64,000 bases of DNA from Allobosea sp. Root381 (GTDB taxonomy: Bacteria; Pseudomonadota; Alphaproteobacteria; Rhizobiales; Beijerinckiaceae). The position numbers and the translations under genes are program-made. Below, in pieces: positions 28,772-37,102 of the stretch; the first letter of the stretch is position 1; each line of letters begins with the position of its first letter. The notes below the pieces were generated by a model, which made no database searches, was not told the origin of the DNA, and saw only the letters and a list, made by a program, of their open reading frames with translations. Where the stretch lies: assembly GCF_001429395.1 (NCBI RefSeq), contig NZ_LMJT01000012.1:355466-419465 (forward strand). Reading direction: 5' to 3'.

Positions 28772-30781
28772 TCAAGCCCGGTCCTTCGCAGCCAGCTCTG
28801 CGACATCGGTGACGATCCCGTCGAGCTCGAAGTTCTTCGGGGTGTAGACCGCCGCGACGCCCATGTTGCGCAAAGCGTTCTCGTCGTCGGGCGGGATGAT
28901 GCCGCCGACCACGACGGGTACGTCCATCCCTGCGACGCGCAGGCGCGCGGTGACGTCGCGCACCAGCGGCAGATGCGAGCCGGAGAGGATCGACAGCCCG
29001 ATGATGTCGGCCTTCGTCTCCTGCGCCTGCGTCACGATCTCCTCGGGCGTCTGGCGGATGCCGCCATAGCTCACCGACATGCCGGCATCGCGGGCGCGCA
29101 CCGCGATCTGCTCGGCGCCGTTGGAATGGCCGTCGAGGCCGGGCTTGCCGACGAGGAAGCGCGGCGGCCGGCCGAGCTTTTCGGTGGCGCGGGCGACCGC
29201 CTGCTTGACCGTGGCGAGGCCGGCATTGTCGCCGAGCCTGGCCGTATCGACGCCGGTCGGCGCGCGGTACTCGCCGAAGATCTCGCGCAGCGCCTGCGCC
29301 CATTCGCCGGTGGTGACGCCGGCCTTGGCGCAGTCGATCGAGGCCGGCATGACGTTGCGGCCCTCCTTCGCGACGGCGGCAAGCTCCGCGAGCGCGGCTT
29401 CGGCGGCCTTCGCGTCGCGGGCGGAGCGCCAGGCCTTGAGCCGGCCGATCGCCTCCAGCTCGACCGAATCCGGCACGGTGACGACGTTGCCTTCGCCGGC
29501 CGAAAGCGGGGAAGGTTCGCTGCTGGTGAACTTGTTCACGCCGATGACGACCTGCTCGCCGCGCTCGATCGCCTCGATGCGGCGCGCGCCGTTCTCGACC
29601 AGTGCCTGCTTCATGTAGCCGGTCTCGATGGCTGCCAGCGCCCCGCCCATATCGTCTATCTTCGCCAACTCCTCGAGGGCTGCGGCCTTCAGATCGGCGA
29701 CCTTGGCGTCGACCACGGTGGAGCCGTCGAAGATGTCGCCGAATTCGAGCAGGTCCGTCTCATAGGCCAGCACCTGCTGCATGCGCAGCGACCATTGCTG
29801 ATCGAAGGGGCGCGGCAGGCCGAGCGCCTCGTTCCAGGCGGGCAGCTGGACGGCGCGGGCGCGGGCCTTCTTCGAGAGCGTCACCGCCAGCATCTCGATC
29901 AAGATGCGGTAGACATTGTTCTCGGGCTGCGGCTCGGTGAGGCCCAGCGAGTTGACCTGAACGCCGTAGCGGAAGCGCCGCATCGCCTCATCCGCGACGC
30001 CATACCGGCCCAATGTGATCTCGTCCCAGAGCTCGACGAATGCGCGCATCTTGCAGAGCTCGGTGACGAAGCGCATCCCGGCATTGACGAAGAAGGAGAT
30101 GCGCCCGACGACGCCGGGGAACTCCTCCGCCGAAACCTCCGGCCGGGCCCTGATCGAATCGAGCAGGGCGATCGCGGTCGCCAGCGCGAAGGAGAGCTCC
30201 TGCACCGGCGAGGCGCCCGCTTCCTGCAGATGATAGGAGCAGACATTGGTCGGGTTCCATTTCGGCAATTCGCGGGCCGTGAACACGACGATGTCGGTGG
30301 TCAGCTGCATCGAGGGGCGCGGCGGGAAGACATAGGTCCCGCGCGAGAGGTACTCCTTGACGAGGTCGTTCTGCGTCGTGCCCTGCAGCAGGTGCCGGGG
30401 CGCGCCCTGCTCGTCCGCCACCGCGATGTAGAGCGAAAGCAGCCAGGCCGCCGTCGCGTTGATCGTCATCGAGGTGTTCATCTGCGCCAGCGGGATCTGG
30501 TCGAACAGCGCCCGCATGTCGCCGAGATGGGAAATCGGAACGCCGACCTTGCCGACCTCGCCTCGGGCCAGAACATGGTCGGGGTCGTAGCCGGTCTGCG
30601 TCGGCAGGTCGAAGGCGACGGAAAGGCCGGTCTGCCCCTTGGCGAGGTTGCCGCGGTAGAGCCGGTTCGATTCCGACGCGTCGGAATGGCCGGCATAGGT
30701 CCGGAAGATCCAGGGCTTGTCGCGGGACGGGGCGCCTTCGCGATCTGCGGGTCTGCTGCCGGCGCGGTCGCTCGCGGTCAT
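28772..30781 (-). CDS. ecm: ethylmalonyl-CoA mutase
   Basis: Encodes 669 residues of a coenzyme-B12-dependent acyl-CoA mutase. The catalytic barrel begins IFRTYAGHSDASESNRLYRG and contains FDLPTQTGYDPDHV and GTTQNDLVKEYLSRGTYVFP; these differ from methylmalonyl-CoA mutase (which has FDLATHRGYD and related text) and match the Ecm clade. The C-terminal B12-binding domain (about residues 535-665) shows the DxHxxG motif in KPGLDGHSNGAEQ and GLSILSGSHLPL. Ecm converts ethylmalonyl-CoA to methylsuccinyl-CoA in the ethylmalonyl-CoA pathway for acetyl-CoA assimilation. Partners (crotonyl-CoA carboxylase/reductase, methylsuccinyl-CoA dehydrogenase) are not in the window. Confidence 0.93.
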   Translation of the reverse strand: MTASDRAGSRPADREGAPSRDKPWIFRTYAGHSDASESNRLYRGNLAKGQTGLSVAFDLPTQTGYDPDHVLARGEVGKVGVPISHLGDMRALFDQIPLAQMNTSMTINATAAWLLSLYIAVADEQGAPRHLLQGTTQNDLVKEYLSRGTYVFPPRPSMQLTTDIVVFTARELPKWNPTNVCSYHLQEAGASPVQELSFALATAIALLDSIRARPEVSAEEFPGVVGRISFFVNAGMRFVTELCKMRAFVELWDEITLGRYGVADEAMRRFRYGVQVNSLGLTEPQPENNVYRILIEMLAVTLSKKARARAVQLPAWNEALGLPRPFDQQWSLRMQQVLAYETDLLEFGDIFDGSTVVDAKVADLKAAALEELAKIDDMGGALAAIETGYMKQALVENGARRIEAIERGEQVVIGVNKFTSSEPSPLSAGEGNVVTVPDSVELEAIGRLKAWRSARDAKAAEAALAELAAVAKEGRNVMPASIDCAKAGVTTGEWAQALREIFGEYRAPTGVDTARLGDNAGLATVKQAVARATEKLGRPPRFLVGKPGLDGHSNGAEQIAVRARDAGMSVSYGGIRQTPEEIVTQAQETKADIIGLSILSGSHLPLVRDVTARLRVAGMDVPVVVGGIIPPDDENALRNMGVAAVYTPKNFELDGIVTDVAELAAKDRA

Positions 30782-30888
30782 GCCGTTTCGCCCTCTTCGT
30801 CAGTGCGCTTGCGAATGTTGCACTGCGGCGAGGATAACGCCAGAGGCCCGGCGAAGTCGCTTTCGACCTTCGGATGAGCGTTTGGCCG

Positions 30889-31764
30889 TCAGCCGCGCCA
30901 GAGGGCGCCGAAGATGAGTGTGATGCCGAGGTCGTGGTGCCGGCCGGGTTCCAGCAGGATCACGCCGGTGCGGCGCTCGAGCGGTTCGTCCGGATCTGCG
31001 GGCGAGGTCAGGCCGTGCCAGGGCTCGATGCAGATGAAGGGGCCGTTCGGCTTGGTCCAGATGCCGAGATGCGGCATGTCGGGGTAGTCGACCGCGATGC
31101 CGGGCTTTCCGCCGGCGCCGAACCAGGCCTGGCTGCCGGCACCGGCCGCGAAGATCAGCGCGTCCTCGTCGAACAGCGCATGGTCGAGCGTCAGCACGCC
31201 GTCGCGGAAGACGGAAGGATGGCTCGGCGGCGCCAGCTGGCCGTCGGCGCCGAGGCGCAGATGCGCGGGGCTCGCGCCGTTGCCCAGCCTGATGCGGTGG
31301 GGCAGGCCGTCCGCGCCCGGCAGCGGCCAGCGGAAGGCCGGGTGGTAGCCGAAGCAGAAGGGCATGGTCGCTTCGCCAGTATTGGCAATGCGGGCGGTCA
31401 TGGCGAGCGATGCGCCGTCGAGGCGATAGGTCATGTCGAGCGCGAAGGCGAAGGGATACGCCTCACGCGTCTCGGCATTGTCGGTCAGCCGGAAAGTGCA
31501 GGATGTGTCGTCCTGCGCCACCGGCTCGAACAGGCTGGTACGGGCGACGCCGTGGCTCTTGATCGGATAGCGTCGGTCGCCGATCAAAACCTCGCCGCCG
31601 GGGTGCTTGCCGATGACCGGGAAGAGCAGGGGAGACCGCCCGGCCCAGATCGCCGGATCGCCGTTCCAGAGCCAGTCGCGGCCCTGCGCATCGGTGACGG
31701 ATTGCAGCTCCGCGCCGCGCGCTGCGATGGTTACGGTCAGCCGGTCATTGGCGAGCGCGATCAT
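30889..31764 (-). CDS. aldose 1-epimerase family protein (LacX-like)
   Basis: Encodes 291 residues of the galactose-mutarotase-like beta-sandwich. Active-site elements are visible: HGVARTSLFEP (His about 70), FCFGYHPAFRWPL with the catalytic-type His, and near the C-terminus YPDMPHLGIWTKPN and FICIEPWHGLTSPAD, containing the Glu and His typical of the LacX/YeaD-related group. Its ligand is a hexose or modified sugar, unknown. It starts six bases after the DUF1178 stop, so it is the last gene of a leftward run comF-grxC-DUF1178-epimerase. Confidence 0.85.
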   Translation of the reverse strand: MIALANDRLTVTIAARGAELQSVTDAQGRDWLWNGDPAIWAGRSPLLFPVIGKHPGGEVLIGDRRYPIKSHGVARTSLFEPVAQDDTSCTFRLTDNAETREAYPFAFALDMTYRLDGASLAMTARIANTGEATMPFCFGYHPAFRWPLPGADGLPHRIRLGNGASPAHLRLGADGQLAPPSHPSVFRDGVLTLDHALFDEDALIFAAGAGSQAWFGAGGKPGIAVDYPDMPHLGIWTKPNGPFICIEPWHGLTSPADPDEPLERRTGVILLEPGRHHDLGITLIFGALWRG

Positions 31765-31770
31765 CGGCGG

Positions 31771-32277
31771 TCAGTTCCGCGCGCCCGGCAGGCGCGGCAG
31801 CGGCATGAACTCGACGCCTTCCTCATGCAGCATGCGGGCATCCTCCGAGGTCGCCTCGCCATAGATAGGGCGGCTGTCGCTTTCGCCGTGATGGATCTTC
31901 AGCGCCTCGTCGGCGAAGCGCTCGCCGACATTCTCGGCGTTGTCTGCGACGTGCTGGTGCAGCGCCGCTAGCATCTGCCGGAAGGCGATCTCCTTTTCGC
32001 CCATCAGCGCGACGGGGGCCTGGGTAGGGGGCTGGGCGGCACCTGTGGGTGCGGCATCCGCCGCTTGTGCCTGCGGCTCGATCGGTTGCGTGCGAGGCGT
32101 CCCGCCACGATCGGTGCGCGCGACGTTCGGCGCCATGATCGCGCGCTCGACCTTGCTGCTGTTGCAGCTGGGACAGGAGACGAAGCCGCGCTTCGCCTGG
32201 GCCTCGAAGCTGGCCGAAGTCGGAAACCAGCTTTCGAATTCGTGTCCAGTGTCGCAGATGAGAGCGTATCGGATCAT
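31771..32277 (-). CDS. DUF1178 family protein
   Basis: Encodes 168 residues. The N-terminus MIRYALICDTGHEFESWFPT and the zinc-ribbon-like VSCPSCNSSKVERAIMAPNV define DUF1178, a family widespread in alphaproteobacteria with no assigned function. The C-terminal half has EKEIAFRQMLAALHQHVADN and VGERFADEALKIHHGE, helical in character. The middle (about residues 60-85) is Pro/Ala/Gln-rich. Conserved linkage to a glutaredoxin gene suggests a link to thiol chemistry, but that is inference. Confidence 0.87.
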   Translation of the reverse strand: MIRYALICDTGHEFESWFPTSASFEAQAKRGFVSCPSCNSSKVERAIMAPNVARTDRGGTPRTQPIEPQAQAADAAPTGAAQPPTQAPVALMGEKEIAFRQMLAALHQHVADNAENVGERFADEALKIHHGESDSRPIYGEATSEDARMLHEEGVEFMPLPRLPGARN

Positions 32278-32384
32278 GTCATGCCAACCGGCCGGGCCTC
32301 CAGGGCGCAGAACCGGGACATAGCCTCATATCCGGGCGGTGCAAGACCTGCCGCAGTCCCGTGCCCGCGTTCCCTGGCCACGCC

Positions 32385-32642
32385 TCAGGCGGCCAGCAGC
32401 TTGTCGAGCTCGCCGCGGGCGTCGAGCGCATGGACGTCGTCGGAGCCTCCGACATGCCGGTCCCCGATGAAAATCTGCGGCACCGAAGTCCGCCCGCCGG
32501 CGCGCGCCGTCATGGCCTGACGCAGCTCCGGCTTACCGTCGACGTCGATCTCCTCGAAGGCGACGTTCTTCTTGGTCAGCAGGGCCTTGGCCGAACGGCA
32601 ATAGGGGCACCAGGAGGTGGTGTAGATCGTGACGGGGGGCAT
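32385..32642 (-). CDS. grxC: glutaredoxin 3
   Basis: About 85 residues, the normal Grx3 length. The dithiol active site is Cys12-Pro-Tyr-Cys15 in IYTTSWCPYCRSAKALL; the glutathione-binding residues appear as TSVPQIFIGDRHVGGSDDVH. It reduces protein disulphides and glutathione mixed disulphides in the cytoplasm and can serve ribonucleotide reductase. The open frame extends to a TTG at 32672, but ATG 32642 gives the family N-terminus. It lies 42 bases downstream of comF. Confidence 0.93.
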   Translation of the reverse strand: MPPVTIYTTSWCPYCRSAKALLTKKNVAFEEIDVDGKPELRQAMTARAGGRTSVPQIFIGDRHVGGSDDVHALDARGELDKLLAA

Positions 32643-32684
32643 GGTGTGTCCAGGCTGTTGCGCAGCACTCAATGTAGTGTGTCG

Positions 32685-33470
32685 TCAGCCATCCGTCACG
32701 ACCCGGGCGAAGGTGAGCACGTCGACCGCCTTCGCGCCGGCCCGCAGCAGGGCGCGCGCGGCGGCGTTGGCGGTCGCGCCCGTGGTCAGCACGTCGTCGA
32801 CGAGCAGGATGCGGCGGCCTTCGATCTGCGGCTTCGCTGCGGGCTCGACGCGAAAGGCGCCCTGCAGGTTGTCGGCGCGCTGGGCCCGCGTCAGCCCGAC
32901 CTGCTGGCGCGTGCGCTTGACGCGGGCGAGCGCGAGCGGTGCGTGCGGGATGCCGGCCTGCCGGTGGAGAATCTGTGCCAGCGCGGCCGCCTGGTTGAAG
33001 CGCCGGCTCCAGAGCCGCATCCGGTGCAGCGGCACCGGCACGATCAGTTCGGCATCCGGCAGGAGCTCGCGCCCGGCCTGCGCCATCATCCGCCCGAGCG
33101 TCACGGCGAGATCGGTGCGATCGCCGTATTTGAGGCGGTGGACGAGTTCGCGCGCCGTGCCGTCGAAGCGGCAGACGGCCCGGGCCCTGGCGAAGACCGG
33201 CGGATCGGCGATCGCTTTGGGAGAGACGAGCCCGTCGCCTAGATCGAGTGCGAAGGGGATTCCGAGCCGCTCGCAATAGGGGCGCTCGATGAAGCCGATG
33301 TCGCCCCAGCAGGTGGGGCAGAGCGCCTGCGCCTCGCCGGTCGCTGCCTGGCAGGCGACGCAGCTCGGTGGATAGACGATACTGATGGCGCCCCGCAGCC
33401 CGAGGCGGAGAAGGTCGCCGCCCTGGCGGAAGGACGAGGCGAGGGCGCGGACGGTAAGACGCCGGCGCAT
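32685..33470 (-). CDS. ComF-family phosphoribosyltransferase-like protein
   Basis: About 261 residues. An N-terminal double zinc-ribbon (PPSCVACQAATGE, LCPTCWGDIGF, then RPYCERLG) is followed by a type-I phosphoribosyltransferase domain with the PRPP loop ILLVDDVLTTGATANAA near residue 215 and the RFNQAAALAQ segment. ComF proteins take part in DNA uptake in some bacteria; in alphaproteobacteria the role is unknown. The reading frame stays open to a GTG at 33653, but the first 61 residues are low-complexity and unlike ComF; ATG 33470 gives the standard length. It heads the leftward four-gene run. Confidence 0.85.
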   Translation of the reverse strand: MRRRLTVRALASSFRQGGDLLRLGLRGAISIVYPPSCVACQAATGEAQALCPTCWGDIGFIERPYCERLGIPFALDLGDGLVSPKAIADPPVFARARAVCRFDGTARELVHRLKYGDRTDLAVTLGRMMAQAGRELLPDAELIVPVPLHRMRLWSRRFNQAAALAQILHRQAGIPHAPLALARVKRTRQQVGLTRAQRADNLQGAFRVEPAAKPQIEGRRILLVDDVLTTGATANAAARALLRAGAKAVDVLTFARVVTDG

Positions 33471-33971
33471 GCCCGCAAATCCCGAAAGGGCATCCACCTC
33501 CGCAGGAGCCCTTTCGGGCGGCAATCCGTCCCGGTCGGCAGGGCTGGCCTCGACGTCATACTGATCGTGCATGGCGGCACCGACCCCGGAGCCTGGGCGG
33601 GCGGCGTATGGCGCTGCTTCGCCGAACATGTCGCCTTGTGCTGCCAAGGACACCTCACGAATCCGCCGGACCGTGCCGCTTCGGCCGTTTCACCCCGGGG
33701 GGCGTCCCCGCAGGGAGCCGTACGCTGACCTGCACAGCCACCAAGCGGCATGATGCCGCCAATCTGCCGAATGTCGAGCGGCCTCGCGGATGTGCCGATC
33801 TGGATCTGTTCTGTGAGGATGGTCCCGGCTTATCGCGCCCATTCGGATGTACGCAGGAAGCCGGAAGCGGGAACGCCGCTGCCCCCCTTTTCCGAATTTT
33901 CGTCGCCGGGGCGGAAAAAGCAGTTGCGGGCGGGCGAAAGCCCGATTAAACAGCAGCCCTCGACCAGCGCT
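33471..33971. other. non-coding stretch between comF and tRNA-Glu
   Basis: About 500 bases with no convincing gene. The left 180 bases are the probable spurious upstream extension of the comF frame. The remainder holds short frames without family resemblance. GGGCGGGCGAAAGCCCG (about 33928-33944) is a small hairpin just ahead of the tRNA. The tRNA promoter must lie here, but I see no clear boxes. Confidence 0.5.
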
Positions 33972-34046
33972 GCTCCCATCGTCTAGCGGTCAGGACGTCG
34001 CCCTCTCACGGCGAAAACTGGGGTTCGATTCCCCATGGGAGCGCCA
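33972..34046 (+). tRNA. tRNA-Glu (anticodon CTC)
   Basis: A complete cloverleaf. Acceptor GCTCCCA pairs with TGGGAGC, followed by discriminator G and an encoded CCA. The anticodon stem TCGCC/GGCGA closes a seven-base loop CTCTCAC with anticodon CTC. The T arm is CTGGGGTTCGATTCCCCA. The island on its 3' side suggests that its 3' half served as an integration site. Confidence 0.97.
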
Positions 34047-34229
34047 TTCTTTTCAATGGCTTAGCTGGTTTCCGTTTTTCGACATCAAATATCCGTCAAA
34101 TAAGCGCCTGTGGACGCTGATGGATAGCCGTGGATTGCGGCGCTCATCACTATGGGTAATGCGATCAGGGATTGATGCCACGGGCCTAGCTTGCGACTAT
34201 TCCTCCCTCAAAAAATATGGGGGGGTAAC

Positions 34230-35090
34230 GTGCCGCGTGAGAAGACAATCCACATTTGCTCGTTGAATTTTGCCGCTAATCCGCATCCAGATGGAATTTA
34301 TATTACGCTTCTGAGGAGGGCGTCAAAATTTCTTGTGAAGGCTAGGGCGAATGACTACGCAAAGATAACTGAACCTCGCAAGTCGGAGACGGCTCCTTAT
34401 TATATTGGTCGCATTCTTCTATGGACTGAAATCGATGTTGACGGGCCGTGGCTTGATTTAGAGCGTGAAGAGACTCTTCATACTTCCTTGAAAGAGCAGC
34501 TTAACATTCCCAAAACGGCAAAGCCAAATTATCGCGTATTCTCCTATGTATTCGATTCCTCAAAGCATCAATTTTATTTTGAGGCCAAGAATGAATTTGG
34601 AGAAAATCTCGGTCCGACTACGGCAAGGCGAATTTTTGCACGCCTCTTTTCCCAGGAACTTTTAGGATTAGATAGTCCTGAGGTAGAGGTTACCGTCACC
34701 CCGGAGGAGGGGGCGGTCGAGCGCATCCTGACACTGCCCGGACTGCGCTCGCTGCATATGAGGGTAACTTTGCCGAATCCTGACCTATCGTCCCCCGAGG
34801 CGAGGCGACGGGTTTTCAAGCGACTGAACGATGCAAAAGCACGGCAGATGGACGAGCATTTCGTGAAGGCAGCGGACGCTCCGGCGCTCGTAGCTACTGC
34901 TGAAATCCGCGAGACTGCTGAGGTCGCAGCCGATAACGGCTTTGTTCGCGGCGAGGGACGCACGGAAGATGGGAAGAAACTTGCTGTCGCGACTGACGAC
35001 TTCCCTCAGCGGTTTTATGTCGGCCTCGACCAAGGCCGCAACTTCCTGGCTCGACTCTTATCGGCATTTAGGCGCGCTCGACGAGCATAG
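34230..35090 (+). CDS. DUF4747-like protein, candidate defence component
   Basis: Encodes 286 residues. Text such as KTIHICSLNFAANPHPDGIY, GRILLWTEIDVDGPWLDLE, YEVT-like VEVTVTPEEGAVERILTLPG, LHMRVTLPNPDLSSPEARR and AADNGFVRGEGRTEDGKKLA follows the pattern I remember for DUF4747, an uncharacterised bacterial family of about 270-300 residues; the assignment is from memory and moderately firm. No catalytic motif is visible and there is no signal peptide or membrane segment, so it is cytoplasmic. An upstream TTG (34191) is possible, but GTG 34230 has GGGGGG five bases ahead. The 3' end overlaps the next gene by 74 bases in another frame, showing tight coupling. GC is far below that of neighbouring core genes. 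Confidence 0.68.
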   Translation: MPREKTIHICSLNFAANPHPDGIYITLLRRASKFLVKARANDYAKITEPRKSETAPYYIGRILLWTEIDVDGPWLDLEREETLHTSLKEQLNIPKTAKPNYRVFSYVFDSSKHQFYFEAKNEFGENLGPTTARRIFARLFSQELLGLDSPEVEVTVTPEEGAVERILTLPGLRSLHMRVTLPNPDLSSPEARRRVFKRLNDAKARQMDEHFVKAADAPALVATAEIRETAEVAADNGFVRGEGRTEDGKKLAVATDDFPQRFYVGLDQGRNFLARLLSAFRRARRA

Positions 35091-35583
35091 CGCGGTCCGA
35101 GAAGAGTTAAGAGGTTACGCCGCCGGCTATGGTGGGTTTAGGGCTTTCGCGCGTTCACCTGTCCTTTGGATCGCCGTCGTCATAGCAGCGCTGCTGACAC
35201 CGCTTTGGAACGATCGAGCGTGGCCTCAGGTCACGTTCGATATCGTCCCTGGCCTCCTAGGTTTCTCGCTAGGGGCGATGGCGATAGTGCTCGCATTCCC
35301 ATCGCGTACTATTCTAAGGATTTTATCTGATGAAGGCCGGCCGGATTCCTACTATATGGAGTTGTCGGCTAAGTTCTTGCATTTCATTTTTGCGCAAATT
35401 GTTTCTTTGTTGCTCGCATTGTTTGGTAAAGCGTATGATTTATTTTTAATAAATATTATCGGAGGTGTGGCGTTGATTTATGTGGTTCTAACGGGCGGGG
35501 CGGCTGCTCTCGCCCTTTTCGGTGTGGCTCAAATCTACAACCATCCTGCTGTATCGCGCGATCGGTCGGAAGATCAAAAGTAG
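35017..35583 (+). CDS. multi-span inner-membrane protein of unknown function, partner of the DUF4747-like gene
   Basis: Encodes 188 residues from ATG 35017 (an earlier ATG at 34942 would overlap the upstream gene by 149 bases). A 45-residue soluble N-terminus precedes four or five hydrophobic segments at about 48-64 (VLWIAVVIAALLTPLW), 76-94 (IVPGLLGFSLGAMAIVLAF), 119-137 (KFLHFIFAQIVSLLLALFG) and 142-172 (a long segment that may cross twice). The tail is charged (SRDRSEDQK). I know no family. The 74-base overlap with the DUF4747-like gene argues that the two act together, perhaps as a soluble sensor with a membrane effector; that is inference. Confidence 0.7.
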   Translation: MSASTKAATSWLDSYRHLGALDEHSAVREELRGYAAGYGGFRAFARSPVLWIAVVIAALLTPLWNDRAWPQVTFDIVPGLLGFSLGAMAIVLAFPSRTILRILSDEGRPDSYYMELSAKFLHFIFAQIVSLLLALFGKAYDLFLINIIGGVALIYVVLTGGAAALALFGVAQIYNHPAVSRDRSEDQK

Positions 35584-35775
35584 ATGTTGATCTGTCGGCC
35601 CATAATCGTTTTGCCGACGCTCAGACTGAATATGCGCTAATGAGCGCAATGGCGGCGAGCGCGCAATGGCCCTGTGCCTTGCCGTTCACTCCTGTGGAAT
35701 TTGCTAGACGCTTGCTGGCGATCTTCGATGCGCCGACTACTCTCGCATATTGAGCGAATCGGGGAGAGGCTGCGC

Positions 35776-36906
35776 GTGGCAATGGAGAATTTTCAGGACC
35801 TTCTCGACTTTGCAGACAAACTAGATGCATGCATCACTCTGACGGAGAGTCCCGCGTTCCGCCAGCCAATCAACGCGTTGATGGATGCCGTAGAGCAGGC
35901 TGAACGCGCGTGGTCCGGCTCTTGGCTGGGTTATCACGCCAACGTTTACTACAGCGGCTTGGCCCCCGCCCCTCCCGGTGCACATTTTAGCCAGGAGTGG
36001 GGCTTACAAGAACTCTTTAGCGGGATGGGATCGAAAGGCCATTGGGTAGAGGTATCTCCCGACGCGGTCGAGCGCTGGATAATTGGCCGCTCTAACGATG
36101 CCAATATGGATGTCCCAAAAGATATAATCTCAAGATTGCAGAGGTTGCTGAAGGACGCTAAATCAGAATCGCAAGTAATAATCGAATCGTTCTTGAGAGA
36201 TAATCAAGATAAATTTGCGGAACGACTCCGTGATGAGTTGGACAATGTAAATGTAGTCGATTCAGATAGGATTATTTCAATAATGCGCCCTAAGGGGCAA
36301 ATAATTACTAGAGATGCGCTTGCGGTAGGGCAAGGTTATTGGGTTCCGCCTCACATTCGTTTTAGTGCCCCAATCGTTGCGATGAGGCATACAATTGACC
36401 AGTGTAAGGTTGCTGCTGAAGCGCTAAGAAAGATTGGTTCATATCTACAGAGACGACAGATGCAGGCTCGAAGGGCTGACCGAACTGGTACAAACGTTTT
36501 TATCGGCCATGGGCGGTCTAGCGCTTGGCGTGAACTGAAAGATTTCGTGAAAGATCGATTATCATTACCCTATGATGAGTTTAACCGAGTTCCTGTTGCC
36601 GGTTTCACCAACATTGCGCGTTTATCAGAGATGCTCGATGCAGCTGCAATCGCCTTTTTGATTATGACGGCCGAAGACGAGATGGCTGACGGCGCTATGC
36701 AGGCCAGAATGAACGTCATACATGAAGTTGGACTATTCCAAGGACGTCTCGGGTTCAGTCGAGCCATTCTACTCCTGGAAGAGGGGTGTTCCGAGTTCAG
36801 TAACGTTCAAGGCCTAGGCCAGATTCGCTTCCCCAGAGGAAATATATCCGCCGCATTCGAGGCCGTCCGCCAAGTCCTCGAGCGAGAAAAACTGATCGCC
36901 GAGTAG
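35776..36906 (+). CDS. TIR-like (CAP12/PCTIR type) nucleotide-binding protein
   Basis: About 376 residues. The C-terminal part, residues 239-372, matches the predicted TIR-like nucleotide-binding domain (Pfam PF10137, PCTIR): NVFIGHGRSSAWRELKDFV, then a central strand AIAFLIMTAEDEMADG, then RMNVIHEVGLFQGRLGFSRA with the conserved glutamate Glu317, and ILLLEEGCSEFSNVQGL. Such domains cleave NAD+ in several anti-phage systems. Residues 1-238 form a separate region with RAWSGSWLGYHANVYYSGL and a helical part DIISRLQRLLKDAKSES; I cannot name it and suppose it senses or oligomerises. GTG 35776 has AGAGG six bases ahead; ATG 35782 is the alternative. No cyclase (CD-NTase) gene is nearby, so it is not a standard CBASS effector. 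Confidence 0.8.
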   Translation: MAMENFQDLLDFADKLDACITLTESPAFRQPINALMDAVEQAERAWSGSWLGYHANVYYSGLAPAPPGAHFSQEWGLQELFSGMGSKGHWVEVSPDAVERWIIGRSNDANMDVPKDIISRLQRLLKDAKSESQVIIESFLRDNQDKFAERLRDELDNVNVVDSDRIISIMRPKGQIITRDALAVGQGYWVPPHIRFSAPIVAMRHTIDQCKVAAEALRKIGSYLQRRQMQARRADRTGTNVFIGHGRSSAWRELKDFVKDRLSLPYDEFNRVPVAGFTNIARLSEMLDAAAIAFLIMTAEDEMADGAMQARMNVIHEVGLFQGRLGFSRAILLLEEGCSEFSNVQGLGQIRFPRGNISAAFEAVRQVLEREKLIAE

Positions 36907-37102
36907 GCGCACTCTGTCAGGTCGACGTGGCTGGCAACTTGGCCTGCAGCGCGCAGCACCGTTCTCGAACGCGATCAGCGTGGGCGTAAGTCCTGCGAAG
37001 CCGCCGCAGGCAGATTGCGGCCGTCCATGCTCATCGCACCGGGCACCGAGCGCGATGAAGCCCCGGCTATTCGCTCTTAGTGGCAGTTTGGTCGGTACGG
37101 GC

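Noticed and set aside
28748..30877. A 709-codon plus-strand frame opposite ecm
   Set aside because: Shadow frame; the minus-strand ethylmalonyl-CoA mutase is complete and unambiguous.
34230..36906. CBASS or CRISPR-linked system
   Set aside because: No CD-NTase, no cas gene and no repeat-spacer array is present in the window; the TIR-like protein lacks SAVED or STING domains.
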